NCBI GenBank assembly: GCA_964548025.1
Contig: CAZJRI010000004.1
Coordinates: forward strand, 20,679 to 84,678
DNA: 64,000 nucleotides
From: JAHRVQ01 sp964548025
GTDB lineage: Bacteria; Pseudomonadota; Gammaproteobacteria; Pseudomonadales; Azotimanducaceae
Direction: 5' to 3'
Part shown: piece by piece, positions 34,371-43,437 of the stretch
How the letters are laid out: each line of letters opens with the position of its first letter
How positions within the stretch are numbered: position 1 is the first letter of the stretch
Made by a program: the position numbers and the translations under genes
The notes under the pieces: generated by a model
What the model was told of the DNA's origin: nothing
The model's input: the letters and a program-made list of their open reading frames with translations, nothing else
The model's database searches: none

Positions 34371-35519
34371 ATGAACAAACCTGAAGTAAAACCGGATAAT
34401 CCTCGATTTTCCTCTGGCCCCACCACGAAGAGACCGGGCTGGAACATCGCGAATCTTCCAACCGAAAGTCTTGGTCGATCCCATCGCGCGAGCGCGGAGA
34501 AGGAAAAACTCAACCAGGTCATAGAGCAGAGCAAGTCGATATTAGGGATACCTGATGACTATTTTCTTGGCATCGTACCGGCATCAGATACAGGCGCGTT
34601 TGAGATGGCGATGTGGACAATGCTCGGAGCCAAACCCGTCGATGTTCTTTCATGGGAGAGTTTCGGACAGGGCTGGAGAACCGACATTCAGAAACAGTTG
34701 AAACTGGAAAACGTAAGGGATATTTCTGCCGGGTATGGCGAATTACCAGACCTGTCTTCTGTAGATTTTGATAACGACGTGATTTTTACCTGGAACGGTA
34801 CGACCTCAGGCGTTCGTGTTCCAAATGGCGATTGGATCGCCAGTGATCGAGTTGGTCTGACATTTTGTGATGCAACTTCTGCCGTTTTTGCGATGCCTCT
34901 CGACTGGCCCAAACTTGATGTCGTTACCTGGTCCTGGCAAAAAGTGCTGGGTGGCGAAGGCGCACACGGCATGATCGCACTGTCGCCGCGCGCAGTGACT
35001 CGACTTGAAACCTATGTACCAGCATGGCCGTTACCAAAAATATTCCGTCTGACAAAAGGCGGTAAAATTATGGCGGATGTTTTTAAAGGCTCGACAATCA
35101 ACACGCCGTCAATGCTTGCTGTGGAAGACCAGTTGGATGCGCTCGCATGGGCTGAAAAGATTGGCGGGTTGGATATGCTGATAGCACGAAGCCAGAAGAA
35201 CCTTGAGGTCATTTCAACATGGGTTGATTCATCCAATTGGGCAGCATTTCTTGCCAAGGATGAGTCCCAGCGTTCTTCAACATCCATCTGTATTACGAAC
35301 AGAGATAAATGGTTTACCGATCAGACTGTGGACGAGCAGAACGCTGTGATCAAAGCGATGGTCAAATTGCTGGCTGATGATGATGTAGCCTACGACATCG
35401 GCGGTTATCGAGATGCACCGCCTGGACTCAGAATCTGGGGTGGCGGTACAGTTGAATCAAGTGATACTGAAAAACTGTTACCATGGCTCGACTGGTCATT
35501 TGACGCGGTTAAAAAATAG
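34371..35519 (+). CDS. serC: Phosphoserine aminotransferase, alphaproteobacterial-type
   Basis: The 382-residue class V aminotransferase matches the SerC subfamily typical of Alphaproteobacteria (TIGR01365-like). It has NPRFSSGPTTKRPGWN, LGRSHRASAEKEKLNQVIE, IVPASDTGAFEMAMWTMLG, TWNGTTSGVRVPNGDWI, and the PLP-lysine segment VVTWSWQKVLGGEGAHG. It transfers an amino group from glutamate to 3-phosphohydroxypyruvate in serine synthesis. It is not the usual gammaproteobacterial SerC, and pdxB/serA/aroA are not adjacent. Lateral acquisition is possible. A GC-rich hairpin follows the stop. Confidence 0.9.
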   Translation: MNKPEVKPDNPRFSSGPTTKRPGWNIANLPTESLGRSHRASAEKEKLNQVIEQSKSILGIPDDYFLGIVPASDTGAFEMAMWTMLGAKPVDVLSWESFGQGWRTDIQKQLKLENVRDISAGYGELPDLSSVDFDNDVIFTWNGTTSGVRVPNGDWIASDRVGLTFCDATSAVFAMPLDWPKLDVVTWSWQKVLGGEGAHGMIALSPRAVTRLETYVPAWPLPKIFRLTKGGKIMADVFKGSTINTPSMLAVEDQLDALAWAEKIGGLDMLIARSQKNLEVISTWVDSSNWAAFLAKDESQRSSTSICITNRDKWFTDQTVDEQNAVIKAMVKLLADDDVAYDIGGYRDAPPGLRIWGGGTVESSDTEKLLPWLDWSFDAVKK

Positions 35520-35532
35520 AGTGCTCAAGAAA

Positions 35533-35551
35533 AGGCGCCTGTTTGGCGCCT
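35533..35551. terminator. Hairpin between serC and the small basic peptide gene
   Basis: AGGCGCC (35533-35539) and GGCGCCT (35545-35551) form a perfect 7-bp stem with a TGTTT loop, 14 bp after the serC stop and 23 bp beyond the convergent small gene. No T-tract is present, so termination would be weak or factor-dependent. Confidence 0.55.
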
Positions 35552-35573
35552 GCTACTCAAATATCCGCAACGG

Positions 35574-35675
35574 TTATTTTGATGATTTTGATTTCTTTTC
35601 TCTCCGTTTCTCTTTCAGCGTTTTCTTTGGTTTGGATCGATCATTGACCTTCCGTTTATCTCTGCCTTTAGCCAT
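35574..35675 (-). CDS. Small lysine-rich basic protein, 33 residues
   Basis: An ATG at 35673-35675 follows GGGAGAAG at a good distance on the minus strand and opens a 33-codon frame ending in TAA at 35574. The product starts MAKGRDKRKVNDRSKPKKT and ends KSKSSK, with about half its residues Lys or Arg and no hydrophobic stretch. Similar very short basic proteins starting MAKGKD or MSKGKD occur in other Proteobacteria (from memory), with unknown function; nucleic-acid binding is a guess. It converges on serC across a hairpin. The strong ribosome-binding site and family-like start make it more than a chance frame. Confidence 0.68.
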   Translation of the reverse strand: MAKGRDKRKVNDRSKPKKTLKEKRREKKSKSSK

Positions 35676-35936
35676 AAAACTTCTCCCTTTGTAGATAAAA
35701 TTGGTTCAGTTTCAGTGGTGGCCACTTCCTCTATCTGAATATCTTTTCTATCTCGTGCCGGATAGTTACGGCAGATATGAGAAAAGAGGCGAGCATTCAG
35801 TCTAATGATGGGTTACCCGATGTCAATTGTCTTCAGAGGACCGCAGATGATCAGGTGCAGCCATCTAACTCTTTTCCGGAAAGGTGAATTCTGCTGAAAT
35901 TGCGTTTAATATCAGAAAAAACCAAGCCAAGCGGCC

Positions 35937-36764
35937 ATGGAAGATCAGAAATACAGAGAACTCATCAAGAGCTATGATCTGGAGACACTGATCAATGTCA
36001 GACGGCTGATTGACCGCGAGGTTTATAAAGTCAGGTATGACTGGATCGAAGCAGAAATCAAGGATCGTCGTCAGGGCGTAGGTCCAGCGGCCGCACCGCC
36101 GCCAACCAGGCTCAGTTTCTCCCGGAATGAAACTTACGCGGGAATTATGTACCGGACCCCTGCACTCATCATCGATTTACTGCTTGTCTATATTCCGAGT
36201 GGGATGATCCTCGAAGCCTTTCTGGGCAACAATTTCTGGCCTGGCGTGTTTTTTATTCCCATTCTCTATCCCCTGTATCAGATCTGTTGCACCTGGATGT
36301 GGGGACAAACGCCAGGAAGGTTCCTGCTGGGCATCAAGGTCGTTAATGACAACCCCGGCATCAGATTGGGCATGAAAGCTGTCATTCAAAGACATTCACC
36401 TGACCTTTGTTTCGCGATATTGATGATGGTTTCAATTATCTGGATGGTTGCATCAGGTTTCAGCCTGCCTGAACATGCAACGCTCGATGCGAAGACTAAT
36501 GCTTTTCACTTCACGAACAGGTACTGGGACCTGACAGACGATATTTGGGATGTCTGGATATGGAGCGAAATTATTTTCTTAACACTTGATGGCAGGCGTC
36601 GAAGCTTGCACGAATTTCTTTCGAATACAGTTGTTATTCACAAGATCAGGCAATCTGATTTTGCAGCAGGATTAAATTCAACCAGTGATTTTGAATCCTC
36701 CTATTATGAATGGCTCAACAGGCAGCTTGATCATATTGCAGCCAGACTATTCCACAGACGATAA
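35937..36764 (+). CDS. RDD family membrane protein
   Basis: The 275-residue protein has a soluble helical N terminus (about 1-65) and then an RDD region: YAGIMYRTPALIIDLLLVYIPSG, GQTPGRFLLGIKVV, and LTLDGRRRSLHEFLSNTVVIHK. Three to four hydrophobic helices are present, with a loop of about 60 residues (FSLPEHATLDAKTN...WDVW) between the last two. Function unknown. It is larger than the RDD protein at 20352 and not in the same kind of operon. Confidence 0.8.
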   Translation: MEDQKYRELIKSYDLETLINVRRLIDREVYKVRYDWIEAEIKDRRQGVGPAAAPPPTRLSFSRNETYAGIMYRTPALIIDLLLVYIPSGMILEAFLGNNFWPGVFFIPILYPLYQICCTWMWGQTPGRFLLGIKVVNDNPGIRLGMKAVIQRHSPDLCFAILMMVSIIWMVASGFSLPEHATLDAKTNAFHFTNRYWDLTDDIWDVWIWSEIIFLTLDGRRRSLHEFLSNTVVIHKIRQSDFAAGLNSTSDFESSYYEWLNRQLDHIAARLFHRR

Positions 36765-36855
36765 GGCTGTTCGGCTGTCTCAATAACACTCTTGGCTTTC
36801 CAAGTCTGACCAGGCTCTTTATAGTACGGCACATCAAATCCATCGAGTGCAATAA

Positions 36856-37755
36856 ATGACCGTGTCAGAAGTAACAACAAACCTGCGTTTCCCTGAAGGC
36901 CCGATTGCGATGCCGGATGGCAGTGTTCTGGTAGTAGAAATAGAACGTGGTACATTGAGCCGGGTAACCCCTGATGGAGAAATCGAGGTGATCGCCGAAC
37001 CAGGGGGTGGGCCGAACGGTGCTGCAATTGGACCTGACGGCAGATGCTATCTTTGTAATAACGGTGGTTTTGAATGGCATCACAGAAGTGGTTTGACCTT
37101 TCCCGGAGAGCAACCTGATAACTATTCCGGCGGGCGAATTGAAGCGGTTGATATAAAAACCGGTCAGGTCGAAGTCCTCTATAACGAGTGCGATGACAAC
37201 CTGCTGCGAGGGCCGAACGACATTGTTTTCGATCAAACTGGCGGATTCTGGTTTACAGACCACGGTAAGAACAGGTCACGTGACAAGGATCGAACCGGTG
37301 TGTTTTATGCACAACCCGATGGTGGCTTCATCGAAGAGGCATTATTTCCACTGGAGGCACCAAACGGAATCGGTTTGTCTCCGGACGAAGACTGCTTGTA
37401 TGTCGCTGAAACTCCAACCGGCAGACTCTGGGCATTTGATATCGAAGCACCGGGAAAACTCGCAGGTCCGAGGAAGATGATGGCACAGATCCCGGATTAT
37501 CATATGTTTGATTCCCTCGCTGTTGATTCAGAAGGAAATATTTGTGTCGCAACCCTGATCAACGGAGGCATAACGATTCATTCCGCCGATGGTTCGGCTG
37601 CGGAGCATATCGCTATGCCCGACAGACTTACGACCAATATCTGCTTTGGCGGTACCGATCTAAAAACAGCATTTATTACCCTGTCCAGTACGGGAAAACT
37701 CGTTTCAATCCCGTGGTCTACAGCAGGATTGCCACTTAATTTCCTGAACAAGTGA
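36856..37755 (+). CDS. SMP-30/gluconolactonase-family protein
   Basis: The 299-residue beta-propeller protein has the SMP-30/LRE motifs LRFPEGPIAMPDGS with a metal-binding Glu, GGGPNGAAIGPDG, LRGPNDIVFDQTGGFWFTDHG, and APNGIGLSPDEDCLYVAET. Members hydrolyse sugar lactones. Its TGA overlaps the GTG of the tctC-like gene (GTGA), so it is co-translated with a tripartite tricarboxylate transporter. This suggests the transporter brings in a lactone or sugar acid (inference). Confidence 0.87.
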   Translation: MTVSEVTTNLRFPEGPIAMPDGSVLVVEIERGTLSRVTPDGEIEVIAEPGGGPNGAAIGPDGRCYLCNNGGFEWHHRSGLTFPGEQPDNYSGGRIEAVDIKTGQVEVLYNECDDNLLRGPNDIVFDQTGGFWFTDHGKNRSRDKDRTGVFYAQPDGGFIEEALFPLEAPNGIGLSPDEDCLYVAETPTGRLWAFDIEAPGKLAGPRKMMAQIPDYHMFDSLAVDSEGNICVATLINGGITIHSADGSAAEHIAMPDRLTTNICFGGTDLKTAFITLSSTGKLVSIPWSTAGLPLNFLNK

Positions 37756-38720
37756 AAATGATGCGACGCTTTGTTTGTCTGTTATTACTGGCCTCGTCCT
37801 GTTTGCCCGGCCACGCTGAAGTGATGTCGAAAACCCACTTTCTGATCCCTGCCGGTCCCGGAGGCGGCTGGGATGGTACAGCAAGGGGGGTTGGCGAAGC
37901 TCTCGTCAAATCGAACCTCGTAAAAAGTGTTTCGTTTGAGAACCTTTCCGGGGGGGGCGGTGGTCGGGCAATAGCCAAACTCATTGAGACGGCAGATCGT
38001 CAACAGAATACCCTGCTGATCAATTCAACTCCCATGGTCGTTCGCTCACTTCAGAAGATATTTCCACAGTCATTTCGCGATCTGAAGCCAATCGCATCCG
38101 TGATAGCCGATTACAGTTGTTTCGTTGTCAGAAAAGATTCACCTATCATTGATTTTTCCGATGCTGTGAAACAATTTAAGGCCGATCCTAGATCCATAAA
38201 AGCCGCTGGTGGTTCTGTCCGAGGCAGCACAGATCACTTCATTCTTGCCAGAGCAATGGAACTTGCTGGTGGCAATCCGAGAAAGCTCAAATATATCCCC
38301 TATGACGGCGGTGGCAAAGCCATGGCGGGTATTCTCAATGGTGAAAGTCAGATACTGTCCACCGGGCTCAGTGAAGCGATAGATATGCAACGGGCTGGTG
38401 AGGTCCGCATCATTGCCGTAACTGCTCCGGACCGCATTCCCGAGGCAGCAGATATCCCTACACTGAGAGAATTGGGCTTTGATCTGGTCTTTGCGAACTG
38501 GCGGGGATTCTTTGCTGCTCCGGGTCTGCCAGAGATTCAATATGAGAAGATGAGACGTACTATCGCATTACTGGTCGCAACCCCCGCATTTGAGCAGGTA
38601 CGACTGCGCAATGGCTGGTCATTGCTTCACAATGAAGGCGATGCATTTTACGACTTCCTGGAACAACAGGAGCAGGAAATTGCGAAATTAATGCGTCAGT
38701 TAGGTTTCCTTAGAAGTTAA
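37752..38720 (+). CDS. Tripartite tricarboxylate transporter substrate-binding protein (TctC-like)
   Basis: The 322-residue periplasmic protein has a signal peptide (about 1-22, ending GHAEVM) and the TctC/Bug fold pattern: THFLIPAGPGGGWDGTARGVGEAL, ENLSGGGGGRAIAKL, GGSVRGSTDHF, KYIPYDGGGKAMAGILNGE, and a C-terminal NWRGFFAAPGLPE. Start is a GTG overlapping the lactonase stop. It delivers solute to the TctAB membrane pair that follows. Confidence 0.9.
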   Translation: MKMMRRFVCLLLLASSCLPGHAEVMSKTHFLIPAGPGGGWDGTARGVGEALVKSNLVKSVSFENLSGGGGGRAIAKLIETADRQQNTLLINSTPMVVRSLQKIFPQSFRDLKPIASVIADYSCFVVRKDSPIIDFSDAVKQFKADPRSIKAAGGSVRGSTDHFILARAMELAGGNPRKLKYIPYDGGGKAMAGILNGESQILSTGLSEAIDMQRAGEVRIIAVTAPDRIPEAADIPTLRELGFDLVFANWRGFFAAPGLPEIQYEKMRRTIALLVATPAFEQVRLRNGWSLLHNEGDAFYDFLEQQEQEIAKLMRQLGFLRS

Positions 38721-38745
38721 CTTAAAATCTAGATATATATCATAA

Positions 38746-39219
38746 ATGTTTGTTTATATAACAAATACAAGAGTCACTGGACTGGTATTTCTGTTGCTCT
38801 TCAGTGGGTATTTATACTTCGCGGGTGACATTCCTCTCGACTTCTGGAGTGAGGAGGAGGTATTCAACGCTCGGAGTATGCCCTATCTGATAGGTAGTTG
38901 CGGCATTATCTGTTCCGTACTTCTGATTGCTGCACCAGGTCCTGTTTTCAACTGGTCACGAATACGTGAACTAAACTGGTTACCCGCATTGCTACTACTG
39001 GTAACAACATCCATTTATGGATTGGTACTGGAATCTCTGGGCTTTCTGGTATCAACAAGCCTGTTACTTACAATTGCATTTGCAATTCTGGGTGAACGAA
39101 AGTGGTTGAAGATGACTGCCATTGCTATTGGTATAGCTGTCATCTTCTGGCTTCTCATGGATGCCCTTGGAATTTATCTGGCACCAGGTCTTCTGTTATC
39201 AGGAGACAGTGGTGCTTGA
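38746..39219 (+). CDS. Tripartite tricarboxylate transporter small membrane subunit (TctB-like)
   Basis: The 157-residue protein has four predicted helices, including VTGLVFLLLFSGYLYFAGDIPL and LLVTTSIYGLVLESLGFLVSTSLLL, the usual TctB layout. Its start is 25 bp after tctC, and its stop overlaps the tctA GTG by 8 bp. It is the poorly conserved partner of TctA, so identification leans on position. Confidence 0.85.
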   Translation: MFVYITNTRVTGLVFLLLFSGYLYFAGDIPLDFWSEEEVFNARSMPYLIGSCGIICSVLLIAAPGPVFNWSRIRELNWLPALLLLVTTSIYGLVLESLGFLVSTSLLLTIAFAILGERKWLKMTAIAIGIAVIFWLLMDALGIYLAPGLLLSGDSGA

Positions 39220-40705
39220 TGGAATTATTCTCGGCCTGGCAACGGTACTGACGCTTCAGAACCTGGCGCTGGTATTTGTTGGTTGCTTTGCCGGAACCCT
39301 GATAGGCATGTTGCCAGGGCTGGGGCCAATTTCAGCAATTGCACTCATGATTCCTATTACCTATGGCTTTGATCCGGCCAGTGGCATGATTCTGCTCGCT
39401 GGCGTCTACTACGGAGCCATATTCGGCGGTTCAACTTCATCGATACTTATTAATGCGCCAGGAGTGGCAGGTACAGTTGCCACCTCGTTCGACGGCTACC
39501 CTCTGGCCAAAAACGGTCATGCAGGTAAAGCGCTGGCAATAGCTGCATATTCATCATTTGCAGGTGGAACAATAGCAGCGCTGTTCCTGGTTGTTCTGGC
39601 TCCTTATCTGGCAGAATTATCTCTCGGATTTCAATCTGCTGACTACTTCGTTCTGATGGTGCTGGGGCTTAGCCTGGTATCTGCGTTTTCTGCGAGGGGT
39701 GAGTATATTAAAGCCCTAATGATGACCCTGTTCGGCCTTATGCTCTCAACGGTTGGTACAGACCTTTCGGCTGGTGTGCAGAGATTTACTTTTGGTCGAA
39801 TGGACCTGATAGATGGCATCAGTTTTCTCCTCTTGGCAATGGCTACATTCGCATTAGCCGAAGCAATCATGATGGTTCTGAATTCTGCGGCTAAAGAGAG
39901 TTCACCAATGTCGACCGACAATAGTTTGCGGGTGTCGAAAGAAGAAGCCTATTCAATATCTCCAGCGATCGGACGCTCATCCATCCTCGGATTTCTTGTC
40001 GGCACGCTGCCAGGTGCTGGTGCCACTATCGCTTCATTTCTGGCCTACGGTGTGGAGCGGAATCTTGCAGGTACCAAAGACAAGGTGAGATTTGGTGAAG
40101 GCAATCTGAAAGGGCTCGCTGCACCGGAATCCGCCAACAATGCAGCTTGTACAGGATCATTCGTACCACTACTCACCCTGGGTATTCCCGGGTCGGGTAC
40201 CACTGCTGTTCTATTAGGTGCGCTGGTTGCCTACGGGATACAACCCGGTCCCAGATTGTTTGTTGATGAACCGGAAATTTTCTGGTCAGTTATTATCTCC
40301 ATGTACTTCGGCAACGTAATTCTCCTGATTCTGAACCTCCCTCTGATCCCTTATATTGCAAAACTGCTGACTGTTCCCCGCCCTTTTCTCGTGCCGATAA
40401 TCATGTTTTTCTCCCTCATGGGAGTCTATCTGGTCTCGTTTAATACCTTTGATATCCAGATGATGCTGGTAATTGCGGTTATTGCGGTAGTGCTGCGGCT
40501 GCTCGAGTTCCCGATGGCACCATTGTTACTGGGATTCATTCTGGGTGGTATGCTTGAGGATAACCTGCGTCGTGCCGTCTTGGTAAGCGACGGACAACTC
40601 GATTTTCTATGGCAGCGACCTATTACGCTCGTACTTCTCGCTATTACCGTCCTTGTGCTCTTCTCGCCTCTACTCAGGTTGCTCATTAGCAGAAAAACAG
40701 ATTGA
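39212..40705 (+). CDS. Tripartite tricarboxylate transporter large membrane subunit (TctA-like)
   Basis: The 497-residue protein has about 12 helices and the conserved TctA segments GCFAGTLIGMLPGLGPISAIALMIPITYG, YGAIFGGSTSSILINAPG, VGTLPGAGATIASFLAYG, and GSFVPLLTLGIPGSGTTAVLLGAL. The GTG at 39212 is preceded by AGGAG at 39201-39205; an upstream frame to 39161 lies inside tctB. The lactonase-C-B-A order forms one operon for uptake of an unidentified carboxylate. Confidence 0.92.
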   Translation: MLDGIILGLATVLTLQNLALVFVGCFAGTLIGMLPGLGPISAIALMIPITYGFDPASGMILLAGVYYGAIFGGSTSSILINAPGVAGTVATSFDGYPLAKNGHAGKALAIAAYSSFAGGTIAALFLVVLAPYLAELSLGFQSADYFVLMVLGLSLVSAFSARGEYIKALMMTLFGLMLSTVGTDLSAGVQRFTFGRMDLIDGISFLLLAMATFALAEAIMMVLNSAAKESSPMSTDNSLRVSKEEAYSISPAIGRSSILGFLVGTLPGAGATIASFLAYGVERNLAGTKDKVRFGEGNLKGLAAPESANNAACTGSFVPLLTLGIPGSGTTAVLLGALVAYGIQPGPRLFVDEPEIFWSVIISMYFGNVILLILNLPLIPYIAKLLTVPRPFLVPIIMFFSLMGVYLVSFNTFDIQMMLVIAVIAVVLRLLEFPMAPLLLGFILGGMLEDNLRRAVLVSDGQLDFLWQRPITLVLLAITVLVLFSPLLRLLISRKTD

Positions 40706-40926
40706 TCAGGTACAGGGTACTTGCAGAGGTCCCTTCAAACCGATAAGGTTGCGCCATCTTACTCATATATTTCGGAAGGAGGCTTTGGTTCATGATTGTA
40801 ATTTCCACTCAAAGCGCTCCTGTGCCGCTCATTATCCTGTAGAGAATCCTCTCCGGTATTACTTTCCGTGCTAATTCGACGCAGAGCGCAAATCTACCAT
40901 TGCACTCATTTTTAGGGGATATAGCG

Positions 40927-42027
40927 TTGAAACAGCAAAACAGACTACACACTCAAGAACTGTCTTTGAAGCAACTTGGTTGGACGGAATTCTTCCAGCA
41001 ACAAATTGATGCCGAAGGAGAGTTGATTCCTGCGAGAGTGATACGACAAGACCTGAATCGGTATCACCTGGTTGGTGAGAAAGGAATTCTAACGGCGATA
41101 TTGCCCGGGCGAACGAGAATAGAGACAGATTCAAAGGCTGAGTTGCCAACGGTTGGTGACTGGGTACTCATTTCTCCCGTGACAAGCAGCGTAGATGACC
41201 CGGTGGTGATTCAGAAAACACTCCTTAGAACCAGTAAATTCAGCCGGAAGGAGGCAGGTGAGAAATTTGATGAACAGGTGGTCGCAGCGAATGTTGATAC
41301 CGTATTCATTGTGACCGGACTCGATGATAATTTTAATCCAGGCAGGATCGAACGCTATCTGGTTCTCGCCTGGAACAGTGGTGCGACACCTGTCATTGTC
41401 ATGAATAAAGCGGATATTTGTGAAGATCTGCAAGAAAAACTCGACCAGATAAACGCTGTAGCGATGGGTACGCCTGTTCATACTGTCTCGGCATTGTCGA
41501 ATACCGGTATGGAAGGATTGAAGACGTATATGGCCGAGGGGATAACCGTTGCAGTACTAGGGTCATCAGGTGTTGGCAAGTCGACTATCATCAACCAGTT
41601 GCTTGGCCATGAGTATTTTGAAACAGGTGAAGTAAGGGAAGGTGATAGTAAGGGTCGACATACGACCACTCACAGGGAATTGTGCATGACTGATGATGGC
41701 GGTCTGGTCATCGATACACCGGGGATGCGCGAAATTCAATTCTGGGCTGATGAAGATACCCTGGCCACCAGTTTTGAAGACGTCGAAGTGCTGGCATGCC
41801 AATGCAAATTTACAGACTGTGGTCACGATTCTGAGCCTGGCTGTGCAATTCAGGCGGCATTGGAAAGTGGCACTTTAACGCGAGACCGCCTGGACAGTTA
41901 CTATAAATTTCAGCGTGAACTCGTTCATTTTGCAGCCAAAGCAGATGCCAGCCTGAAAATAAAGAAGAAGAATGAGCGAAAGAAAATCGCTAAATTTATC
42001 CGTAACCGGGCTGATAAACGCGACTGA
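40927..42027 (+). CDS. rsgA: Ribosome small subunit-dependent GTPase RsgA
   Basis: The 366-residue circularly permuted GTPase has an N-terminal OB fold, then G4 (VIVMNKAD), G1 (GSSGVGKSTI), and G3 (IDTPGM) in the permuted order. A C-terminal zinc site follows in CQCKFTDCGHDSEPGC. RsgA assists late 30S assembly. A TTG at 40927 with AGGGGAT 7 bp upstream is taken as start; the frame is open from another TTG at 40900. A basic tail (KIKKKNERKKIAKF) ends the protein. It is followed by a strong bidirectional terminator. Confidence 0.92.
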   Translation: MKQQNRLHTQELSLKQLGWTEFFQQQIDAEGELIPARVIRQDLNRYHLVGEKGILTAILPGRTRIETDSKAELPTVGDWVLISPVTSSVDDPVVIQKTLLRTSKFSRKEAGEKFDEQVVAANVDTVFIVTGLDDNFNPGRIERYLVLAWNSGATPVIVMNKADICEDLQEKLDQINAVAMGTPVHTVSALSNTGMEGLKTYMAEGITVAVLGSSGVGKSTIINQLLGHEYFETGEVREGDSKGRHTTTHRELCMTDDGGLVIDTPGMREIQFWADEDTLATSFEDVEVLACQCKFTDCGHDSEPGCAIQAALESGTLTRDRLDSYYKFQRELVHFAAKADASLKIKKKNERKKIAKFIRNRADKRD

Positions 42028-42034
42028 TTAGAGC

Positions 42035-42065
42035 AAAAAAAAAGGGACTTGAAAGTCCCTTTTTT
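42035..42065. terminator. Bidirectional intrinsic terminator
   Basis: GGGACT (42044-42049) pairs with AGTCCC (42054-42059) around a TGAA loop, with nine A on the left and six T on the right. It can end both the rsgA transcript and the convergent ton operon transcript, whose last stop is at 42081. Confidence 0.9.
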
Positions 42066-42080
42066 GTCTTTGGCTATCGG

Positions 42081-43427
42081 CTACTGACCAGTTGCCATTT
42101 CACGCAGTGCAGCCAGCCTTTTTCTTTCACTTTCGATATAGCGGATATACTGTCTGGCACTTTTAGCTTTCTTCTTGTCTTTCGCAGCTTCTCTGAAAGC
42201 CTTGGTTGCATCCGTCCATTGTTGATCCTGCATCAATGAAATGCCCAGCCAGAAATTAACATCTCGCGGTTCTTTCAGGTCTCCTGCATCCAGTGCTTCA
42301 CGATACGCTTTTACTGCTTCCTTGTGTCTGTCCTCATTCGCCAGAGCCTGGGCCAGTCGATAATATATCTCACCATCTTCGGCATAGTTAGTGGCATCGG
42401 TCCAGGCAGTTATTGCCTTGTCGAATTCCTGAGCCATTGTATAGGCAGAAGCAAGAATACGAATATTCCGCTCGTTCTTCTCGATCATGCCATCCTCGAA
42501 TCCTTTTTCGAGAACCAGTGCCGCTTCCCAGGGAACCTCTGCATTTAGCAGGCGTTGAGAAAGCATGACAACTTCAATTTCCTTCTCGAAATAACCTTGA
42601 ATATAAGATGCGTAATAAGCAGAAAGTGCCTTGTCATCCCATTCTTTCTCTGCGTACATTCCAGCCAGGTGCATCCAGTACTGTTTCTTTGGGAATTCAA
42701 CAACCATCCTTTCAAGCACACGGATTACATTGTCAGTATCCTGTAATTCGTTGTACAAAACGACCTGAAGGTATAGCCAGTTCTCCTTCATCGTCTTCGC
42801 CTGCGCGATGACGATCTCTTCTACACGTATCGCTTCCTTGAGTGAATTACGAAACTCGTCAAGCTGGTAGTATGCAGTCGCCTTGATATAGGTAACACCA
42901 GCATCAGGTGTGCCGTTGATCAATTCCCACTTGTCGATATAGGTAATCGCTTTTCGGTAGTTTTCCCTTGAATAATACAACTGGAACAGGGCACGGGTAG
43001 ACGAAAGTTCAATGGCAAGTGAGATCTGTTCCTGGGGTTGTTCGAGAACTTTTTCATAGGCTTTGATCGTGTTGTCAACGTCATCGAGTGTGTAGTAGGC
43101 AAAAGCAAGTGTGTTCCAGATTTGCGCAATTTCGTAGGCATTTAGTCCCCTGCGCTCCAGGTTTTTCAGCAGCAGTGCCACCGCAGCCTGTGGATCAGCC
43201 ACTATTTCCGGCCTTTCCTTCCCTTCTTCTACAGGTACGGATTCAGGATCAATCAAAAGTTGGGCTTCCGCCAACACTTTGTAGGTCCGTTCTTTAAGCG
43301 GGGGTACACGCCTTTTGTCTTTCTTTTTGTCAGCAGCTTCAACACTGCTTCCGAGCGACTGGCCTGACAGGTTCTCGATCAGAACCGGTGCCATCCAAAT
43401 TAAGCCAGCGATTAGTAAGTATCTCAT
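42081..43427 (-). CDS. TPR protein of the TonB2-type operon
   Basis: The 448-residue protein has a signal-like hydrophobic N terminus (MRYLLIAGLIWMAPVL) and a series of helical repeats resembling TPRs, for example IWNTLAFAYYTLDDVDNTIKAYEKVLEQ and IYYRLAQALANEDRHKEAVKAYREAL. The ATG at 43427 has AGGAGG 7 bp upstream; an in-frame extension to 43505 overlaps tonB. TPR proteins end many TonB2-type operons of marine gammaproteobacteria, where they are thought to act in the periplasm with TonB. The last gene before the terminator. Confidence 0.85.
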   Translation of the reverse strand: MRYLLIAGLIWMAPVLIENLSGQSLGSSVEAADKKKDKRRVPPLKERTYKVLAEAQLLIDPESVPVEEGKERPEIVADPQAAVALLLKNLERRGLNAYEIAQIWNTLAFAYYTLDDVDNTIKAYEKVLEQPQEQISLAIELSSTRALFQLYYSRENYRKAITYIDKWELINGTPDAGVTYIKATAYYQLDEFRNSLKEAIRVEEIVIAQAKTMKENWLYLQVVLYNELQDTDNVIRVLERMVVEFPKKQYWMHLAGMYAEKEWDDKALSAYYASYIQGYFEKEIEVVMLSQRLLNAEVPWEAALVLEKGFEDGMIEKNERNIRILASAYTMAQEFDKAITAWTDATNYAEDGEIYYRLAQALANEDRHKEAVKAYREALDAGDLKEPRDVNFWLGISLMQDQQWTDATKAFREAAKDKKKAKSARQYIRYIESERKRLAALREMATGQ

Positions 43428-43437
43428 TCGAGTCCTC

